Positions 1 to 8,976 of a stretch of 64,000 nucleotides of DNA are shown in pieces. Source of the stretch: a virus; the IMG/VR virus record IMGVR_UViG_3300033233_000014, positions 1-64,000 of that record; one strand, 5' to 3'. How positions within the stretch are numbered: the first letter of the stretch is position 1; every line of letters begins with the position of its first letter. The position numbers were made by a program, and so were the translations under genes. Under the pieces are notes generated by a model, which saw nothing but the letters and a program-made list of their open reading frames with translations, did no database searches and was not told the DNA's origin.

Positions 1-1184
1 ACGTTGCCGCCGAACGTGGCCTGGCTGGTTCCGAAGTTGAAGGTCGGGTTCCCCGTCGCCGTCACCGCGCCCGTCCCGATGAAGTTCACGCCGATGCTGG
101 CGCCGCCGATGTCGAGCCGCGTGCTCGCCGAGTTGGTGGCGAGGTAGTTGGCCGTCCCCGCCTCGTTCTCCAGGATGAAGTTCGCCCGGGTGCCCGTGTC
201 GTCCGTGCCGATCTTCAGGTCGCCTTGGGAGTCCGCGAGCTGGATCGTCTCTCCCGCCTCGTAGGCCGCCTGGAGCGCGGTCGCCCCGGAGGAGAGGTCG
301 GTGAAGGTCAGGCCGGTCGCGGAGCCGAACGCCGTCTCCCACGCCCCGTCCGTGCCGGACCGGATGACGGACACGTTGACCTTGCGGATGGTGCCCGCGA
401 CCGTGGTGTCCGTCGTGAACTGGTTCTGCGGGAAGTCCTCGACGGTCGCCGTGAGCCCGATCCCGCGGATGGTCAGGGTCGTGCCGACGTGCGAGAGCAC
501 CTCGAACAGCCCGTTGTTGGCGGCGTTGGCCGCCCCCGCGATCTGGATGAAGTCGCTGGCCGCGAACGTGCCGGAGCCGGCCGTCTTGACCGTCGGGTTG
601 GACACCGCGGCCACGCCGGCCGTGAAGCCCGTCGCCGCCACCGTGTCGTTCGTCGCCGTCGGGAGATAGTTCACCACCAGCCCGCCCGTCTGGGCGGACA
701 CCGTCTCGTACCCGTCGTTCAGGTACAGGTGGTTGTCCGAGAAGTTGACGTTGTTGGTGGACTGGCTGGAGAGGACGCCCTGCACCACCAGGTTCCCAGA
801 GATGACCACGTCGCCGTCCAGGCTCACCGAGAGCGCGCCCGCGCCGTCGTTCGTGAGGGTGATCGTCGTGGCGGACCCGCTGTTGGCGTCCAGCTTGATG
901 TTGCCGCTGTTCTCGACCTCCGGGGTGACGACCTTGGTGCTGAACGACCCGGTCGTGAAGCCGCTGATCGTCGCAGCGCCGCTGCTGGCGAGCCCGACAC
1001 CAGCAGACAGCGTCGCCACCGCGCCGGTCAGCGTGAGGGAGTCGCCCGCAGCGTCCTCGAGGACGACCGAGGCGGGCCCGGTCCCGGACAGCGCCCCGAT
1101 CCTGCCGACGCGAATCGTGTCGGCGTCGGCGATCTGCGCGAGACTACCGCCGGACGAGAGGGACAGCGCACGCTTGAGTGCCAT
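1..1184 (-). CDS. Tail-fibre-like structural protein, N-terminal part (runs off the window)
   Basis: The open frame starts at the ATG at 1184, after a perfect AGGAGG ribosome site, and leaves the window at position 1, so about 394 N-terminal residues are seen. The protein starts MALKRALSLSSGGS and is rich in Gly, Ala, Thr and Ser, with short beta-strand-like stretches and no Cys. The segment around GDVVISGNLVVQGVLSS resembles shaft modules that precede chaperone-type tips of phage fibres. It is the last visible gene of the tail module, downstream of another fibre-like gene. I infer a fibre or adhesin role from composition and position only. The distal tip lies outside the window. Confidence 0.6.
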   Translation of the reverse strand, partial: MALKRALSLSSGGSLAQIADADTIRVGRIGALSGTGPASVVLEDAAGDSLTLTGAVATLSAGVGLASSGAATISGFTTGSFSTKVVTPEVENSGNIKLDANSGSATTITLTNDGAGALSVSLDGDVVISGNLVVQGVLSSQSTNNVNFSDNHLYLNDGYETVSAQTGGLVVNYLPTATNDTVAATGFTAGVAAVSNPTVKTAGSGTFAASDFIQIAGAANAANNGLFEVLSHVGTTLTIRGIGLTATVEDFPQNQFTTDTTVAGTIRKVNVSVIRSGTDGAWETAFGSATGLTFTDLSSGATALQAAYEAGETIQLADSQGDLKIGTDDTGTRANFILENEAGTANYLATNSASTRLDIGGASIGVNFIGTGAVTATGNPTFNFGTSQATFGGN

Positions 1185-1202
1185 GACTTACCTCCTGCGG
1201 TA

Positions 1203-2240
1203 CTACGACACCACGGTGCCCTGCTGGATGTAAAGCAGCACGGTCACCGTGAGGACAACGAACCCATCATATCCCGTGGGATCCCAAAGGACAGCCACAA
1301 CCTTGTTGACGGCCCCGATCACCGCCGTCGGCACATTCGTGCCAGAACCCGAGAAGAAGGGAGAGGCCGATTCGTAGATCAACTCCCCCGACGTCAGCAA
1401 CAGCCCCGGCTCGAGCTTCATGGTAGCCAAGACGCCCTGGACAGAAGCCGCAAACCCAGGCGCGAATGGCGGAATTGGCGCCACGACCACCCCGATTCCG
1501 AAGGACTCGGATTCGACGGCCGCTGACGCCCGGAGCACCGATCCCGGCATCCCCGGCGCCGCCCGCACTATCTCGCCCGTCAGGAGCGGGGTGATCTCGG
1601 CGTTCACGATCGGGATCGCGCCCGGCGGGGGTGGGGCTACAGCTGCCGCCAACTCGACCCACGTCGTGCCATCAAACTTGAACAGCTTCTTGTCCGTCGT
1701 GCGGAAGAAGAGCTGCCCCTCCTCCGTCGGTGGCAGCACCGATGGCAGCGCCACGTCCTTGTGGATGACGAGCGTCTCGATCTGCTTGTGGTTCCCGTCG
1801 AGGTTGGTGTCGAGCTGCACCCGTGGGAGCCGGAACAGATTCTCATCCTGGGCGATGGTGAGGATGATCCCGCCGCCCGTGGTCACCGTGCCGAGCAGGA
1901 TCGTGTCCGCCGGCGGGATGCCCGTCGTGTTCACCACCACCTTCGGGGTGATCAACTCGACGCCGCCGGCCGAGCCGGGATCGGGCGTCCGATCAAAGCC
2001 GAAGAAGACGTAGTTCAGAGCCCCGTCCGTCAGGAGCACGAAGTCCGGCGCCGCGTTGAAGACCTCGTACCCCCCGATGTAGGCGTAACCGATGCCGACA
2101 TTTAGGAGCAGTCCCCCGGCGTCCACCATCGCCAGGCCATCCATCACGAAGTCGAACCAGAATCGGCTGACGCCGTTGAGCTGGTGGAGGTTCATGACCT
2201 CGTCGTCGGCCCAGGCGTCGTAGTTCGGATTCAGGCTCAC
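1203..2240 (-). CDS. Tail-fibre-associated structural protein
   Basis: A 345-residue protein. The GTG start overlaps the stop of the patatin gene in a GTGA junction, which implies translational coupling. The N-terminal part is compact and contains NPNYDAWADDEVMNL. The middle has an EGQLFFRTTDKKLFKFDGTTWVEL-type segment, familiar from phage fibre and tail proteins that display short strand-turn-strand modules. The C-terminal 100 residues are Gly, Ala, Val and Pro rich. No enzymatic motif is visible. Between a lipase-like gene and another fibre gene, it is most likely part of the distal host-contact apparatus. The exact structural role is unknown. Confidence 0.6.
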   Translation of the reverse strand: MSLNPNYDAWADDEVMNLHQLNGVSRFWFDFVMDGLAMVDAGGLLLNVGIGYAYIGGYEVFNAAPDFVLLTDGALNYVFFGFDRTPDPGSAGGVELITPKVVVNTTGIPPADTILLGTVTTGGGIILTIAQDENLFRLPRVQLDTNLDGNHKQIETLVIHKDVALPSVLPPTEEGQLFFRTTDKKLFKFDGTTWVELAAAVAPPPPGAIPIVNAEITPLLTGEIVRAAPGMPGSVLRASAAVESESFGIGVVVAPIPPFAPGFAASVQGVLATMKLEPGLLLTSGELIYESASPFFSGSGTNVPTAVIGAVNKVVAVLWDPTGYDGFVVLTVTVLLYIQQGTVVS

Positions 2241-3070
2241 AGCCCCGCCCCTTCCAGCGCTTTCGCCATCAACTCGTAGCCGTGATCGTAGAGCGACTGC
2301 TTCTGCACCGCCGTGAAGGCGAAGTCGAGTGTCCGGAAGCCGAGGGCATCCGAGAACACTCGCACCGCGTCCGCCGGCGCCCGCGCCAGTTGCGCCTCGA
2401 CGTTGGCGTCGACCAGGAGATCCATCGTCCGCTCGACTTCGCGCGTCAGCCCGACGTTGGCCTTCCAGCGCACCCGCTTCTCCGTCTGCCCCGGCGCCTC
2501 GGCCAGGGCGAAGATCACCGTGCGACCCGCGCGTGCTTGCGCGCTCGCCTCCACCGGGACGTGCGCGTACACCCCGCCGTCCTGGTACCACCGGCCCTGG
2601 TACTCAACCGCCGAGAACCCCAGCGGAATCGCCGACGTGATCCGCATCGCCAGCGCCAACTCCATGTCCAGATCGGTGTCGAACGAGAAGACCCGCGGGC
2701 CGCCGAAGGAGTAGTCGGCGCCGGTGAGCCGCACGTCGAAGACGGCGTCCCGGAACGTCTTTCCGAAGGTGACGTCCCGCAGGAAGGCCAGATAGGCGCG
2801 GCCGTTGGAGAGCGCCCCCTTGGTCACCAGCCGTCCCCACGACCACCAGCCCGTCGAGATGAAATCGGTGAAGTCTCGCGCGAGGACGATGCGCTTCACC
2901 TCGATGGGCGCCCGGCCAGCCGCCAGCGCCCCGAGGATGACCCCGCCGGCCGACGTGCCCGCTCCCACGCCAATCTGGTGCCCCCGATCGGCGACGGCAT
3001 TCACCGCCCCCGCGCATTCGAGGATGCCCTTCGCGCTCCCGCCCGAAAGTATGCAACGTATCAAGGCCAC
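2237..3070 (-). CDS. Patatin-like phospholipase
   Basis: A 277-residue protein with the full patatin signature: the glycine-rich oxyanion loop SGGSAKG near residues 9-15, the nucleophile elbow GTSAG with Ser40, and the catalytic Asp164 in a DGG motif. Patatins hydrolyse acyl ester bonds of membrane lipids with a Ser-Asp dyad. I chose the GTG at 3070 because GGAGG lies just upstream and the codon overlaps the stop of the preceding HNH gene by one base. An ATG further upstream would overlap that gene by 54 bp. There is no signal peptide. Its place among tail-fibre genes suggests a virion-borne or late lytic role, such as damage to the cell envelope. Intracellular effector use is an alternative. 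Confidence 0.85.
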   Translation of the reverse strand: MALIRCILSGGSAKGILECAGAVNAVADRGHQIGVGAGTSAGGVILGALAAGRAPIEVKRIVLARDFTDFISTGWWSWGRLVTKGALSNGRAYLAFLRDVTFGKTFRDAVFDVRLTGADYSFGGPRVFSFDTDLDMELALAMRITSAIPLGFSAVEYQGRWYQDGGVYAHVPVEASAQARAGRTVIFALAEAPGQTEKRVRWKANVGLTREVERTMDLLVDANVEAQLARAPADAVRVFSDALGFRTLDFAFTAVQKQSLYDHGYELMAKALEGAGL

Positions 3071-3846
3071 TACTTCCTCCGAACACCACCGTAAGTCGGC
3101 GTCTTCTCGTGACACGGAACACACAACGTCCTTCCGTTCGACAACTCCAACCTCAACTCATGGAATTCACTGAACGGCTTGATGTGATCCGCGTGCAATC
3201 TTACCCCACGCTTCCCGCACAAGACGCAGGTGTAATCATCTCGCTCGAACACCGCTTTTCTCCACGCCCCGTACTCTAGGCTGTGACGAATTCTCTGGTT
3301 TTCGGGGGTCACCCCACCACCCCAGTTGTGGTGGTTCGGCCCACTCATCTCTGGTCGGCGCCGTCCCTTGTGAAAAGGGACATGCCCTTTCTTGAACCAC
3401 GTCCTGCGAATTCGTGCTGACACATCGGGACGACACATCGCAAGCCTTGTTGCCTCACGGTGTCTCTCTGAGAAACCAGTACTCTGCCTTGCCTGAATGG
3501 ACAACATCGCCGCTTCCCGAGGGTCAACCAACGAAAGGCGCCGCAACAGTTCGATTCTTCCTTCGGGAGTCGAAGCCCTCCTGCGAGCGGATGCGCGGCA
3601 CTTCTCTCGCACCTCATACCTCTCCATGGCCTTCTTCGTCCCTGCGCCGACTTTCTCCGCAATCTCCCGATTCCCCGTCATCCAGATCGAGCGGCACTTG
3701 GTCGGACAGAAGCACACAGAGATGTCCTTCATCCGATACCTGTGGATGTACCTCCACACGCCGCAGACGTGGCATCTCCGATACTCTCCGCGCTGCCCGC
3801 GTCGGAGTACCGGAGGCACTTCGTTGTCGATGATCGTCAGCGCCAT
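3070..3846 (-). CDS. HNH homing endonuclease
   Basis: A 258-residue protein with an N-terminal Cys zinc knuckle (CHVC...CFCPTKC, about residues 25-52), a basic repeat-like middle, and a C-terminal HNH nuclease domain. The HNH part reads CVLCGKRG...LHADHIKPFSEF...NGRTLCVPCHEKT, which gives two CxxC metal knuckles and the catalytic His. The insert separates the tail-protein gene at 3859-5223 from the patatin gene. It is preceded by a -10-like TAGAAT box and its own ribosome site GGAGA. Free-standing HNH genes like this spread by cutting alleles that lack them. It has no role in virion structure. Confidence 0.88.
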   Translation of the reverse strand: MALTIIDNEVPPVLRRGQRGEYRRCHVCGVWRYIHRYRMKDISVCFCPTKCRSIWMTGNREIAEKVGAGTKKAMERYEVREKCRASARRRASTPEGRIELLRRLSLVDPREAAMLSIQARQSTGFSERHREATRLAMCRPDVSARIRRTWFKKGHVPFHKGRRRPEMSGPNHHNWGGGVTPENQRIRHSLEYGAWRKAVFERDDYTCVLCGKRGVRLHADHIKPFSEFHELRLELSNGRTLCVPCHEKTPTYGGVRRK

Positions 3847-3858
3847 GCCGTCTCCATT

Positions 3859-5223
3859 CTACGCCACCCGGCTGCAGCCGACACGGGCCCGTCCCACTCG
3901 GTTGCTGCAGATGATCTCGTCAGAGAACAGTTCGGCGCAGATCGAGTTGGGATTCGCGGTGAGCGCCGTGATCGCGTTCGTGAGGTTGCGGGCGGTGCCG
4001 CGCGTCAGGGACGGCCCGGCGTCCGGCGGATCCTGGGTGTCGTCGAGGCTGTTCGTGATGAGCCAGCACGTCCGGAACGAGAACTCGTCGGTGACGGCAT
4101 CCTCGATGACGTCCTCGACGCCCGTCTCCTCGGGCTCGAGGTCGGCGTCCTCGACGAACGTGCAGTCGATGAACGCGAACGATCCGATCCGGCAGACCGG
4201 CAACTCGGCCGGCATGACCCGGTTGAGCTTCTTGACCACCTCCTCGGAGAGGCAATCGTCGCACTCGAGCCGGAAGAAGATGCAGATGTCGAAGAAACCG
4301 ATGCCCGGCCCCGGCGTGTAGTCGGTGTCGTCCCCCGGCAGCCGGAACTTCGACACCAGCCCCGGATTCGGCGCCTGGATGAGGGTGCGTCCCTCGGTGT
4401 TGGTGAGGAGGATGTTGTTGCACCACTCCTGAATGTCGACCGGGAAGCCCGAGACGGTGCGCGCCCGCGCCCGGATGGCCGTCTTCGTCCCCCGCAACTT
4501 CAGGATCGCGACGTGCTCCTTGATCTCCTGGCGCTGCGCCGAGCACGGCAGTTCCCGGTTGACCTCGAGGCCGATGTTCGCCCCGAGCGCCGGCAGGACG
4601 TCGCAGCACGTCTCGTCCACATCCCACAGCGTGGGCAGGCAGTCGATGAGCCCCTTCACCTGGTCGAGTTCCAGCGCGATGGACTTGAGGAAGCGCGCGA
4701 GCGGCCCCTTCTTCTTCGGCTCCTTGGTGGGATCGGTGTTCTCCCCGAGGTTGAACCACTCGTGCGCGTCCGCATCGAAGATCGGCTGGAGCGCGAAGAC
4801 CGCCTCTTCCCGCGCGAGCACGTCCTCGTCCGAGAGTTTGTCCCCCAGGAGGTAGATCTCGGGCAGCAGGCGGAGCAGGCCGCCGTCCCGCCCGAAGAAT
4901 CCCGTCTGGATCGCGATCAGGCTGACCTGGGTGCTCGGGCCGAACAGCCACTCCTCCTTCGGGAAGAAGGCGTGGGTGAGGATGGTGTAGTAGTAGCAGC
5001 GGCAGGGATCCAGGTTGAGATCGGTGACGAATCCGTCTGCCGCCAGCCCTTCGAACACCACGATGCCGGAGTCCGGGTGCTCGGCGAACTCGAAGAGGCG
5101 CCGCACCACCCGGATCACCATGCCCGCCGAGATTTCGGCCGGGGCATCCCACTCGACGATCAGCTGCGGCCCCTCGAGGCCGCGCCGGATGCGCGCGTTT
5201 TGGGCCAGCCGGGGATCGCTCAC
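3859..5223 (-). CDS. Baseplate/tail protein of the P2 gpI-like (tail protein I) family
   Basis: A 454-residue protein starting at a GTG that overlaps the upstream stop (GTGA). The N-terminal ~150 residues are a beta-rich fibronectin-like region. The central part, with FLKSIALELDQVKGLIDCLPTLWDVD, LPALGANIGL and KLRGTKTAIRARARTVSGF, matches the pattern of phage tail protein I, which links wedge protein J to the tail fibres. A cysteine-rich C-terminal part follows. It lies directly downstream of the J-like gene, the usual order in P2-like baseplates. The family call rests on these motifs and on synteny. Confidence 0.75.
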   Translation of the reverse strand: MSDPRLAQNARIRRGLEGPQLIVEWDAPAEISAGMVIRVVRRLFEFAEHPDSGIVVFEGLAADGFVTDLNLDPCRCYYYTILTHAFFPKEEWLFGPSTQVSLIAIQTGFFGRDGGLLRLLPEIYLLGDKLSDEDVLAREEAVFALQPIFDADAHEWFNLGENTDPTKEPKKKGPLARFLKSIALELDQVKGLIDCLPTLWDVDETCCDVLPALGANIGLEVNRELPCSAQRQEIKEHVAILKLRGTKTAIRARARTVSGFPVDIQEWCNNILLTNTEGRTLIQAPNPGLVSKFRLPGDDTDYTPGPGIGFFDICIFFRLECDDCLSEEVVKKLNRVMPAELPVCRIGSFAFIDCTFVEDADLEPEETGVEDVIEDAVTDEFSFRTCWLITNSLDDTQDPPDAGPSLTRGTARNLTNAITALTANPNSICAELFSDEIICSNRVGRARVGCSRVA

Positions 5224-5489
5224 GCCGAGGCTCCCGCCTGGTGGCGCGCCTGCGCCATTTCCCGGATCTCCCGCAGGTACTGACTCACGCGCTCCCGCTC
5301 CTCTGGCGCCAGGCTGATCTGATCCATGAGCCCCGCGAGCGCCGCGCATGTCGCATGGACATGCCGCAACCTGGCCTCGGCGCGCTCCTTGGCGACGGCC
5401 GCCCGGAGGCGCTGGTCACTGCCGCACCGCGGGCAGGCGCGATCATCGAAGCCCTCCCGATCCCCGCACACCGGGCACAGCACGATCAC
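5220..5489 (-). CDS. Small zinc-ribbon protein
   Basis: An 89-residue protein, translationally coupled on both sides by GTGA overlaps with the J-like and tail-protein-I-like genes. Residues 5-22 form a zinc ribbon (CPVCGDREGFDDRACPRCG), and the rest is a charged helix with heptad character (ERAEARLRHV..., ERERVSQYLREIREM). The tight coupling inside the baseplate cluster suggests a baseplate assembly factor or minor component. I recognise no family. Its small size and zinc ribbon recall other such proteins in this genome (10441-10725, 55594-55803, 63232-63441). Confidence 0.7.
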   Translation of the reverse strand: MIVLCPVCGDREGFDDRACPRCGSDQRLRAAVAKERAEARLRHVHATCAALAGLMDQISLAPEERERVSQYLREIREMAQARHQAGASA

Positions 5490-7270
5490 GTCGGGCACTC
5501 GCGCTGGATCTTTCCCCCGCCGACGAAGGTCAGGTTCACGCGCCCCTTCACCGGGATCTGGTTCGGTTGCATGGGCACGTTGGCGAACTTCTTGCAGGTC
5601 TCGAAGGACGCCCGATCTCCCGCCTTGGGTGCGCCGCTGGCACAGGTGATGGTGAACGTCACCTGGCCCTGATCCGAGACATACTCCACGCCGACGGTGC
5701 CGGTGTTCGCCTGCAGGCCACTCACCGTTCCCCGGACAGTGAACGTCGTCGGCGACGTGAAGATCACCGTCCACGTCTCGCCCTCGGCCTTCGTCCCGAC
5801 GAGGACGCGACTGAACTCGCAGCCCGCCAGGCCCACTTCCTTTCGGGGTTCCGGCTGGCACGTCACCTCGACGAAGTCGACGTGATCGACGCCCGGCACG
5901 TTGTCCACGAGCGCGAACAGATCCGAGAGGAAGATCGACGTGCCGAAGCCGATGAAGTCGCTGTCGAGGCCGAGGAACTGGTCGATCTGCCCGAGCGTCT
6001 GATCGGCCACGCTCTCGGTGCCGAAGTTGTTGGCGATCGTGACCGTGCCCTCGATGTCGACCTTCACGTACTCCGGCTCGACGATCACGAGGCACGTCCC
6101 GGCCATCTTGCGTCCGTCGAAGAAGGCGAGGAGATCCGCCTGGAGCTGGCTTGACGGCGAGCCCCCACCACTCGGGGAGATGGTGAGGCTGATCGTGCAG
6201 CAGCACGGCACCCCGCGCTGCACCGACGTGCCGCCGACTTCGATGGTGGCCTTGTCCACACCCGGGAAGCTCTCGGCGAGCGCCTTCCAGTCGGCCGGCG
6301 TCACCGCCCGGTTGAGCGCCTGGAAGGACTGCGGCCCGAGGCGCTTGCCCTCGTCGATGGACATCTCGTCCTCGCCGCCGCTGGCCTGCTTCGGGTTCGT
6401 GACCGCCAGGGTGACGGGATCGCCGTTGAACGTGATCGTCGCGTTGACGGTCGTGATGGTGCCCGGTGCGACGTTGCCCCGCAGCCCGCCCCCGACGCGG
6501 AACTGCGCCCGGATCGTCGCGCCGGTGTCGGGGATCTTCCCCTGGTTGTTGTCCCCGAAGAACACCGTGGTGATCCCCGTCTCCTCCTCGAGTTGCGACG
6601 TGAAGTGCTTGTCGTCCGGCCCGCTCCCGACGAACGTCTGGACGTCAATCCAGAGTTCCTCGCCGATGCCCTCGTCGATGAAGAGCTGGCGCGTCCCGTC
6701 GATGATCCGCAGGGCGCGCAAATCGAACCGCTGCCGCTCGATGCCCTCGCTGAGCCCCACCTCTTCGCTCTCCGTCTGCCCCTCCACGGCCGGCGCGGTC
6801 GCGAACAAGTCGCCCGCCACGATTACCACGTCCTGCGTTGTCTCGAAGAAGATCGGCTCCTCGGTCGCGTCGGCGGTCGTCTGCAACGAGGTGCCCGCCG
6901 GAATCAGGAGATCCCCGGCCAGCGCCTCCTGCAGCGAGAACTCGACATCCACCGACGCCGGCACGGCGCTGCGCAACTCGAAGGCGATGAGCCGAAGGTG
7001 GTTCGCCACGCTCCGTCGCGTGATGGCCGTCGCGAGGAACGCCTCGTTCGCCATCCGGTCGAGGTAGAAGTGCAGCACGTCCGCCACGTAGGCGGTGAGC
7101 CGCTGCAGCACGATCCCGAAGTCGGAGAGGTTGTGATCCGTCCACTCCGGCGAGAAAAACGGGATCGCTCGCACCATGTCCTGGGAGATCGCCTCGAAGT
7201 CCCGCGACGTGTAGTCGATGGGCGGAATTCTCTGAGAGAGCCGCGTGAACGTCGTGACAGGAGTGGCCAT
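5486..7270 (-). CDS. Baseplate wedge protein, J-like (Baseplate_J family)
   Basis: A 594-residue protein starting MATPVTTFTRLSQ. The N-terminal region has the family pattern DYTSRDFEAISQDMVRAIPFF...SDFGIVLQRLTAYVADVLHFYLDRMANEAFLATA, followed by LIPAGTSLQTT, typical of gpJ/gp6-like wedge proteins. The segment ALNRAVTPADWKALAESFPGV is the second conserved element of this family. The C-terminal ~150 residues are beta-rich with Cys pairs. It lies between the gp25-like and tail-protein-I-like genes, the standard order of a contractile-tail baseplate. The protein bridges the hub to the peripheral fibres. Confidence 0.9.
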   Translation of the reverse strand: MATPVTTFTRLSQRIPPIDYTSRDFEAISQDMVRAIPFFSPEWTDHNLSDFGIVLQRLTAYVADVLHFYLDRMANEAFLATAITRRSVANHLRLIAFELRSAVPASVDVEFSLQEALAGDLLIPAGTSLQTTADATEEPIFFETTQDVVIVAGDLFATAPAVEGQTESEEVGLSEGIERQRFDLRALRIIDGTRQLFIDEGIGEELWIDVQTFVGSGPDDKHFTSQLEEETGITTVFFGDNNQGKIPDTGATIRAQFRVGGGLRGNVAPGTITTVNATITFNGDPVTLAVTNPKQASGGEDEMSIDEGKRLGPQSFQALNRAVTPADWKALAESFPGVDKATIEVGGTSVQRGVPCCCTISLTISPSGGGSPSSQLQADLLAFFDGRKMAGTCLVIVEPEYVKVDIEGTVTIANNFGTESVADQTLGQIDQFLGLDSDFIGFGTSIFLSDLFALVDNVPGVDHVDFVEVTCQPEPRKEVGLAGCEFSRVLVGTKAEGETWTVIFTSPTTFTVRGTVSGLQANTGTVGVEYVSDQGQVTFTITCASGAPKAGDRASFETCKKFANVPMQPNQIPVKGRVNLTFVGGGKIQRECPT

Positions 7271-7273
7271 CGC

Positions 7274-7720
7274 TTACCCCACCGTGATCTGTCCACGCAC
7301 GCGCATGTCGGGCGTGATGTAGAACGGGTAGACGAGGTTTCCGATCTGCTGCGTGGAGATGATCCGGTAGAAGATCTGTGAGTCGAGCACCCCGTCCTTG
7401 GCCCGATCGAGACTGACCGTGACCGAGAGCACCTGGATACGTCGCTCCCCGTTTCGCAAGGACTCGGTGATCTCCATCTGCAGCGCCGTCGCGGTGAGGT
7501 TGTCAATGGGGCTGAAAACCAGCCCGCGCAGATCCGAGCCGAATCCGCGGTCGATCACCCGGCTGCCGAGCCGCGTTCCGAGGATCTGGCGGATCGACAT
7601 GTTGATCAGTTCGGCGGACTCGGCCGGCGCCACACCTACCTGCCGCTGGATTCGCCCACGCGACGTGAAGCGGAAGGGGAACGCCCAACCCTTGCCGAGG
7701 ATGTCGACCCGAATCGCCAT
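7274..7720 (-). CDS. Baseplate wedge protein, T4 gp25/GpW-like
   Basis: A 148-residue protein of the size expected for gp25-like lysozyme-related wedge proteins. The signature NMSIRQILGTRLGSRVIDRGFGSDLRGLVF is near residues 40-70. The rest of the fold (ALQMEITESLRNGERRIQVLSVTVSL) follows in the normal order. It directly precedes the J-like gene. A copy of the repeated 21-bp palindrome lies 30-50 bp upstream of its ATG, inside the end of the preceding gene. Confidence 0.9.
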   Translation of the reverse strand: MAIRVDILGKGWAFPFRFTSRGRIQRQVGVAPAESAELINMSIRQILGTRLGSRVIDRGFGSDLRGLVFSPIDNLTATALQMEITESLRNGERRIQVLSVTVSLDRAKDGVLDSQIFYRIISTQQIGNLVYPFYITPDMRVRGQITVG

Positions 7721-8206
7721 CTAGCGCCGCACTCTCTCTTCTGGCTTCGGACTGCAGACCGTCTGCAGTCGGTGGCTGATCGCCAGCAAGCGCTCGTTCA
7801 GGAGGCACGCCGTCTCCTGCAGCACCTGCAGCGTCTCCATCTTACGCTCGGCGTCGTACTTCTTCTCCAACTTCCCCGTGGGCCGCAAATCATCCATCTC
7901 GGCCTTGAGCGCGCCCCGCCAGGTGGTGAGCATGCCGCTGAGGAGATGCATCTCGATGTCCTCGGGGTGCGCGCCGAGCCACGTCTCGATCTGCGTGAGC
8001 GCGACCTCGATGTTGTTGACCTTGTGCCCGATCGCCTCCCGCCGCGCGTTGATCCCGTCGATCTCGTGTGTAAGCGAGATCAGGAACCGCTGGAGACTCG
8101 CCAGGCGTTCCGGCGCCGTGCTGTCTTGGAGATCGTGCGCGACGCGCAGGACGTCGTCCCGCGCGGCTTCGCTCAGAGAAGTCAGGAAGTCGGTGAGTCC
8201 GGCCAC
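7721..8206 (-). CDS. Helical protein of the baseplate cluster, function unknown
   Basis: A 161-residue protein that is almost wholly helical, with long charged heptad stretches (QRFLISLTHEIDGINARREAIGHKVNNIEVALTQIETWL and KLEKKYDAERKMETLQVLQETACLL). I recognise no family. It sits between the PAAR-like protein and the gp25-like wedge, so a small assembly or wedge-linking role is plausible. Its last codons encode HRLQTVCS, read from the 21-bp palindrome at 7750-7770, so that DNA element is embedded in coding sequence here. Confidence 0.65.
   Translation of the reverse strand: MAGLTDFLTSLSEAARDDVLRVAHDLQDSTAPERLASLQRFLISLTHEIDGINARREAIGHKVNNIEVALTQIETWLGAHPEDIEMHLLSGMLTTWRGALKAEMDDLRPTGKLEKKYDAERKMETLQVLQETACLLNERLLAISHRLQTVCSPKPEERVRR
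7750..7770. repeat. Copy 1 of the 21-bp palindrome
   Basis: Perfect inverted repeat (10-bp arms, one base between) inside the end of the 7721-8206 gene, about 30-50 bp before the gp25-like start. Confidence 0.7.
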
Positions 8207-8257
8207 GGTTTACTCCATAAGAATGCTCGACGACCCGTCGTCGATGATGGTGGCTCC

Positions 8258-8518
8258 TCAGTTGAAGGAGTCCCCGACGAAGGCCACCGAAAGCCCATCC
8301 ACCTTGACGACTTGCGTCCCCGACCCGGCCTGCACCGGATTCGGGGCGTGAAACTGCGGGCCCGGGAGCACATGCGGCGCGATGAGCGTCGGCCCGACCA
8401 GCGCCAGGCCGCGCCCGCCAGGCCCGGACACGGTGGGGCTGCCCGGCCCGGCGATGAGCGCGCCGTGCGTCGTCGGCATGCCGATCAGCGCCACCTGTCG
8501 TCGCAGTCCAAGTGCCAT
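8258..8518 (-). CDS. PAAR-like spike tip protein
   Basis: An 86-residue protein built almost entirely of the PAAR repeat pattern: PTTHGALIAGPGSPTVSGPGGRGLALVGPTLIAPHVLPGP. PAAR proteins form a metal-containing cone that sharpens the tip of contractile-tail spikes. Here His and Cys-like ligands are partly kept (THG, PHV, FHAP). The ATG overlaps the stop of the preceding gene. The gene lies two genes after the spike protein, consistent with the role. The product is shorter than typical ~95-residue PAAR proteins and has no C-terminal effector extension. Confidence 0.85.
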   Translation of the reverse strand: MALGLRRQVALIGMPTTHGALIAGPGSPTVSGPGGRGLALVGPTLIAPHVLPGPQFHAPNPVQAGSGTQVVKVDGLSVAFVGDSFN

Positions 8519-8973
8519 CAGGGACTCCCCGCCAGGCCATCCAAGATACCCGAGAAGAAGGTCGTGTTCTTCCCCGTCGTGATGAGATTGTCGGTCACTT
8601 CTTGGGTGGATACCGAGAAGGCCGGCAGCACCAGCAACTGGCTCTCAATCGAGGCCTGCTCCGTCACGAGGAGAGTCTTGCGGGCGAGGATCGTGTCCCG
8701 CCACGAGACGGCCTCGGGATTCGTCTGACCCACCAGGAAGTTGAGGATGATGTCGAGGCAGGGAATCTCGGCGAGAATCGCGGCGAGCCGCACCTGCAGT
8801 CCCTCGATTCGCACGTTGATGGCAGCCGAGAGGCTGAACGACGCCTCGAGCTTCGGCACGTCGATCTCGACCGAGAACGACGCAACGACTTGTTCCATGC
8901 AGGCGCGGAACTCGGCGTCCTGCAGCAGTCCCTTCCAGAAATCCTCGTCTTCGAGTAGCAGCAGCAGGGACAT
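8518..8973 (-). CDS. Baseplate-cluster protein, function unknown
   Basis: A 151-residue, mostly helical protein starting MSLLLLLEDEDFWKGLLQDAEF. The acidic, hydrophobic N-terminus could be an interaction helix rather than a signal peptide, because acidic residues follow at once. The pattern LEASFSLSAAINVRIEGLQVRLAAILAEIPCLDIILNFLVGQ suggests an amphipathic bundle. No family is recognised. It lies between the spike and PAAR genes and overlaps the PAAR start codon, so it is probably a spike or tip assembly factor. Confidence 0.6.
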   Translation of the reverse strand: MSLLLLLEDEDFWKGLLQDAEFRACMEQVVASFSVEIDVPKLEASFSLSAAINVRIEGLQVRLAAILAEIPCLDIILNFLVGQTNPEAVSWRDTILARKTLLVTEQASIESQLLVLPAFSVSTQEVTDNLITTGKNTTFFSGILDGLAGSP

Positions 8974-8976
8974 TGG

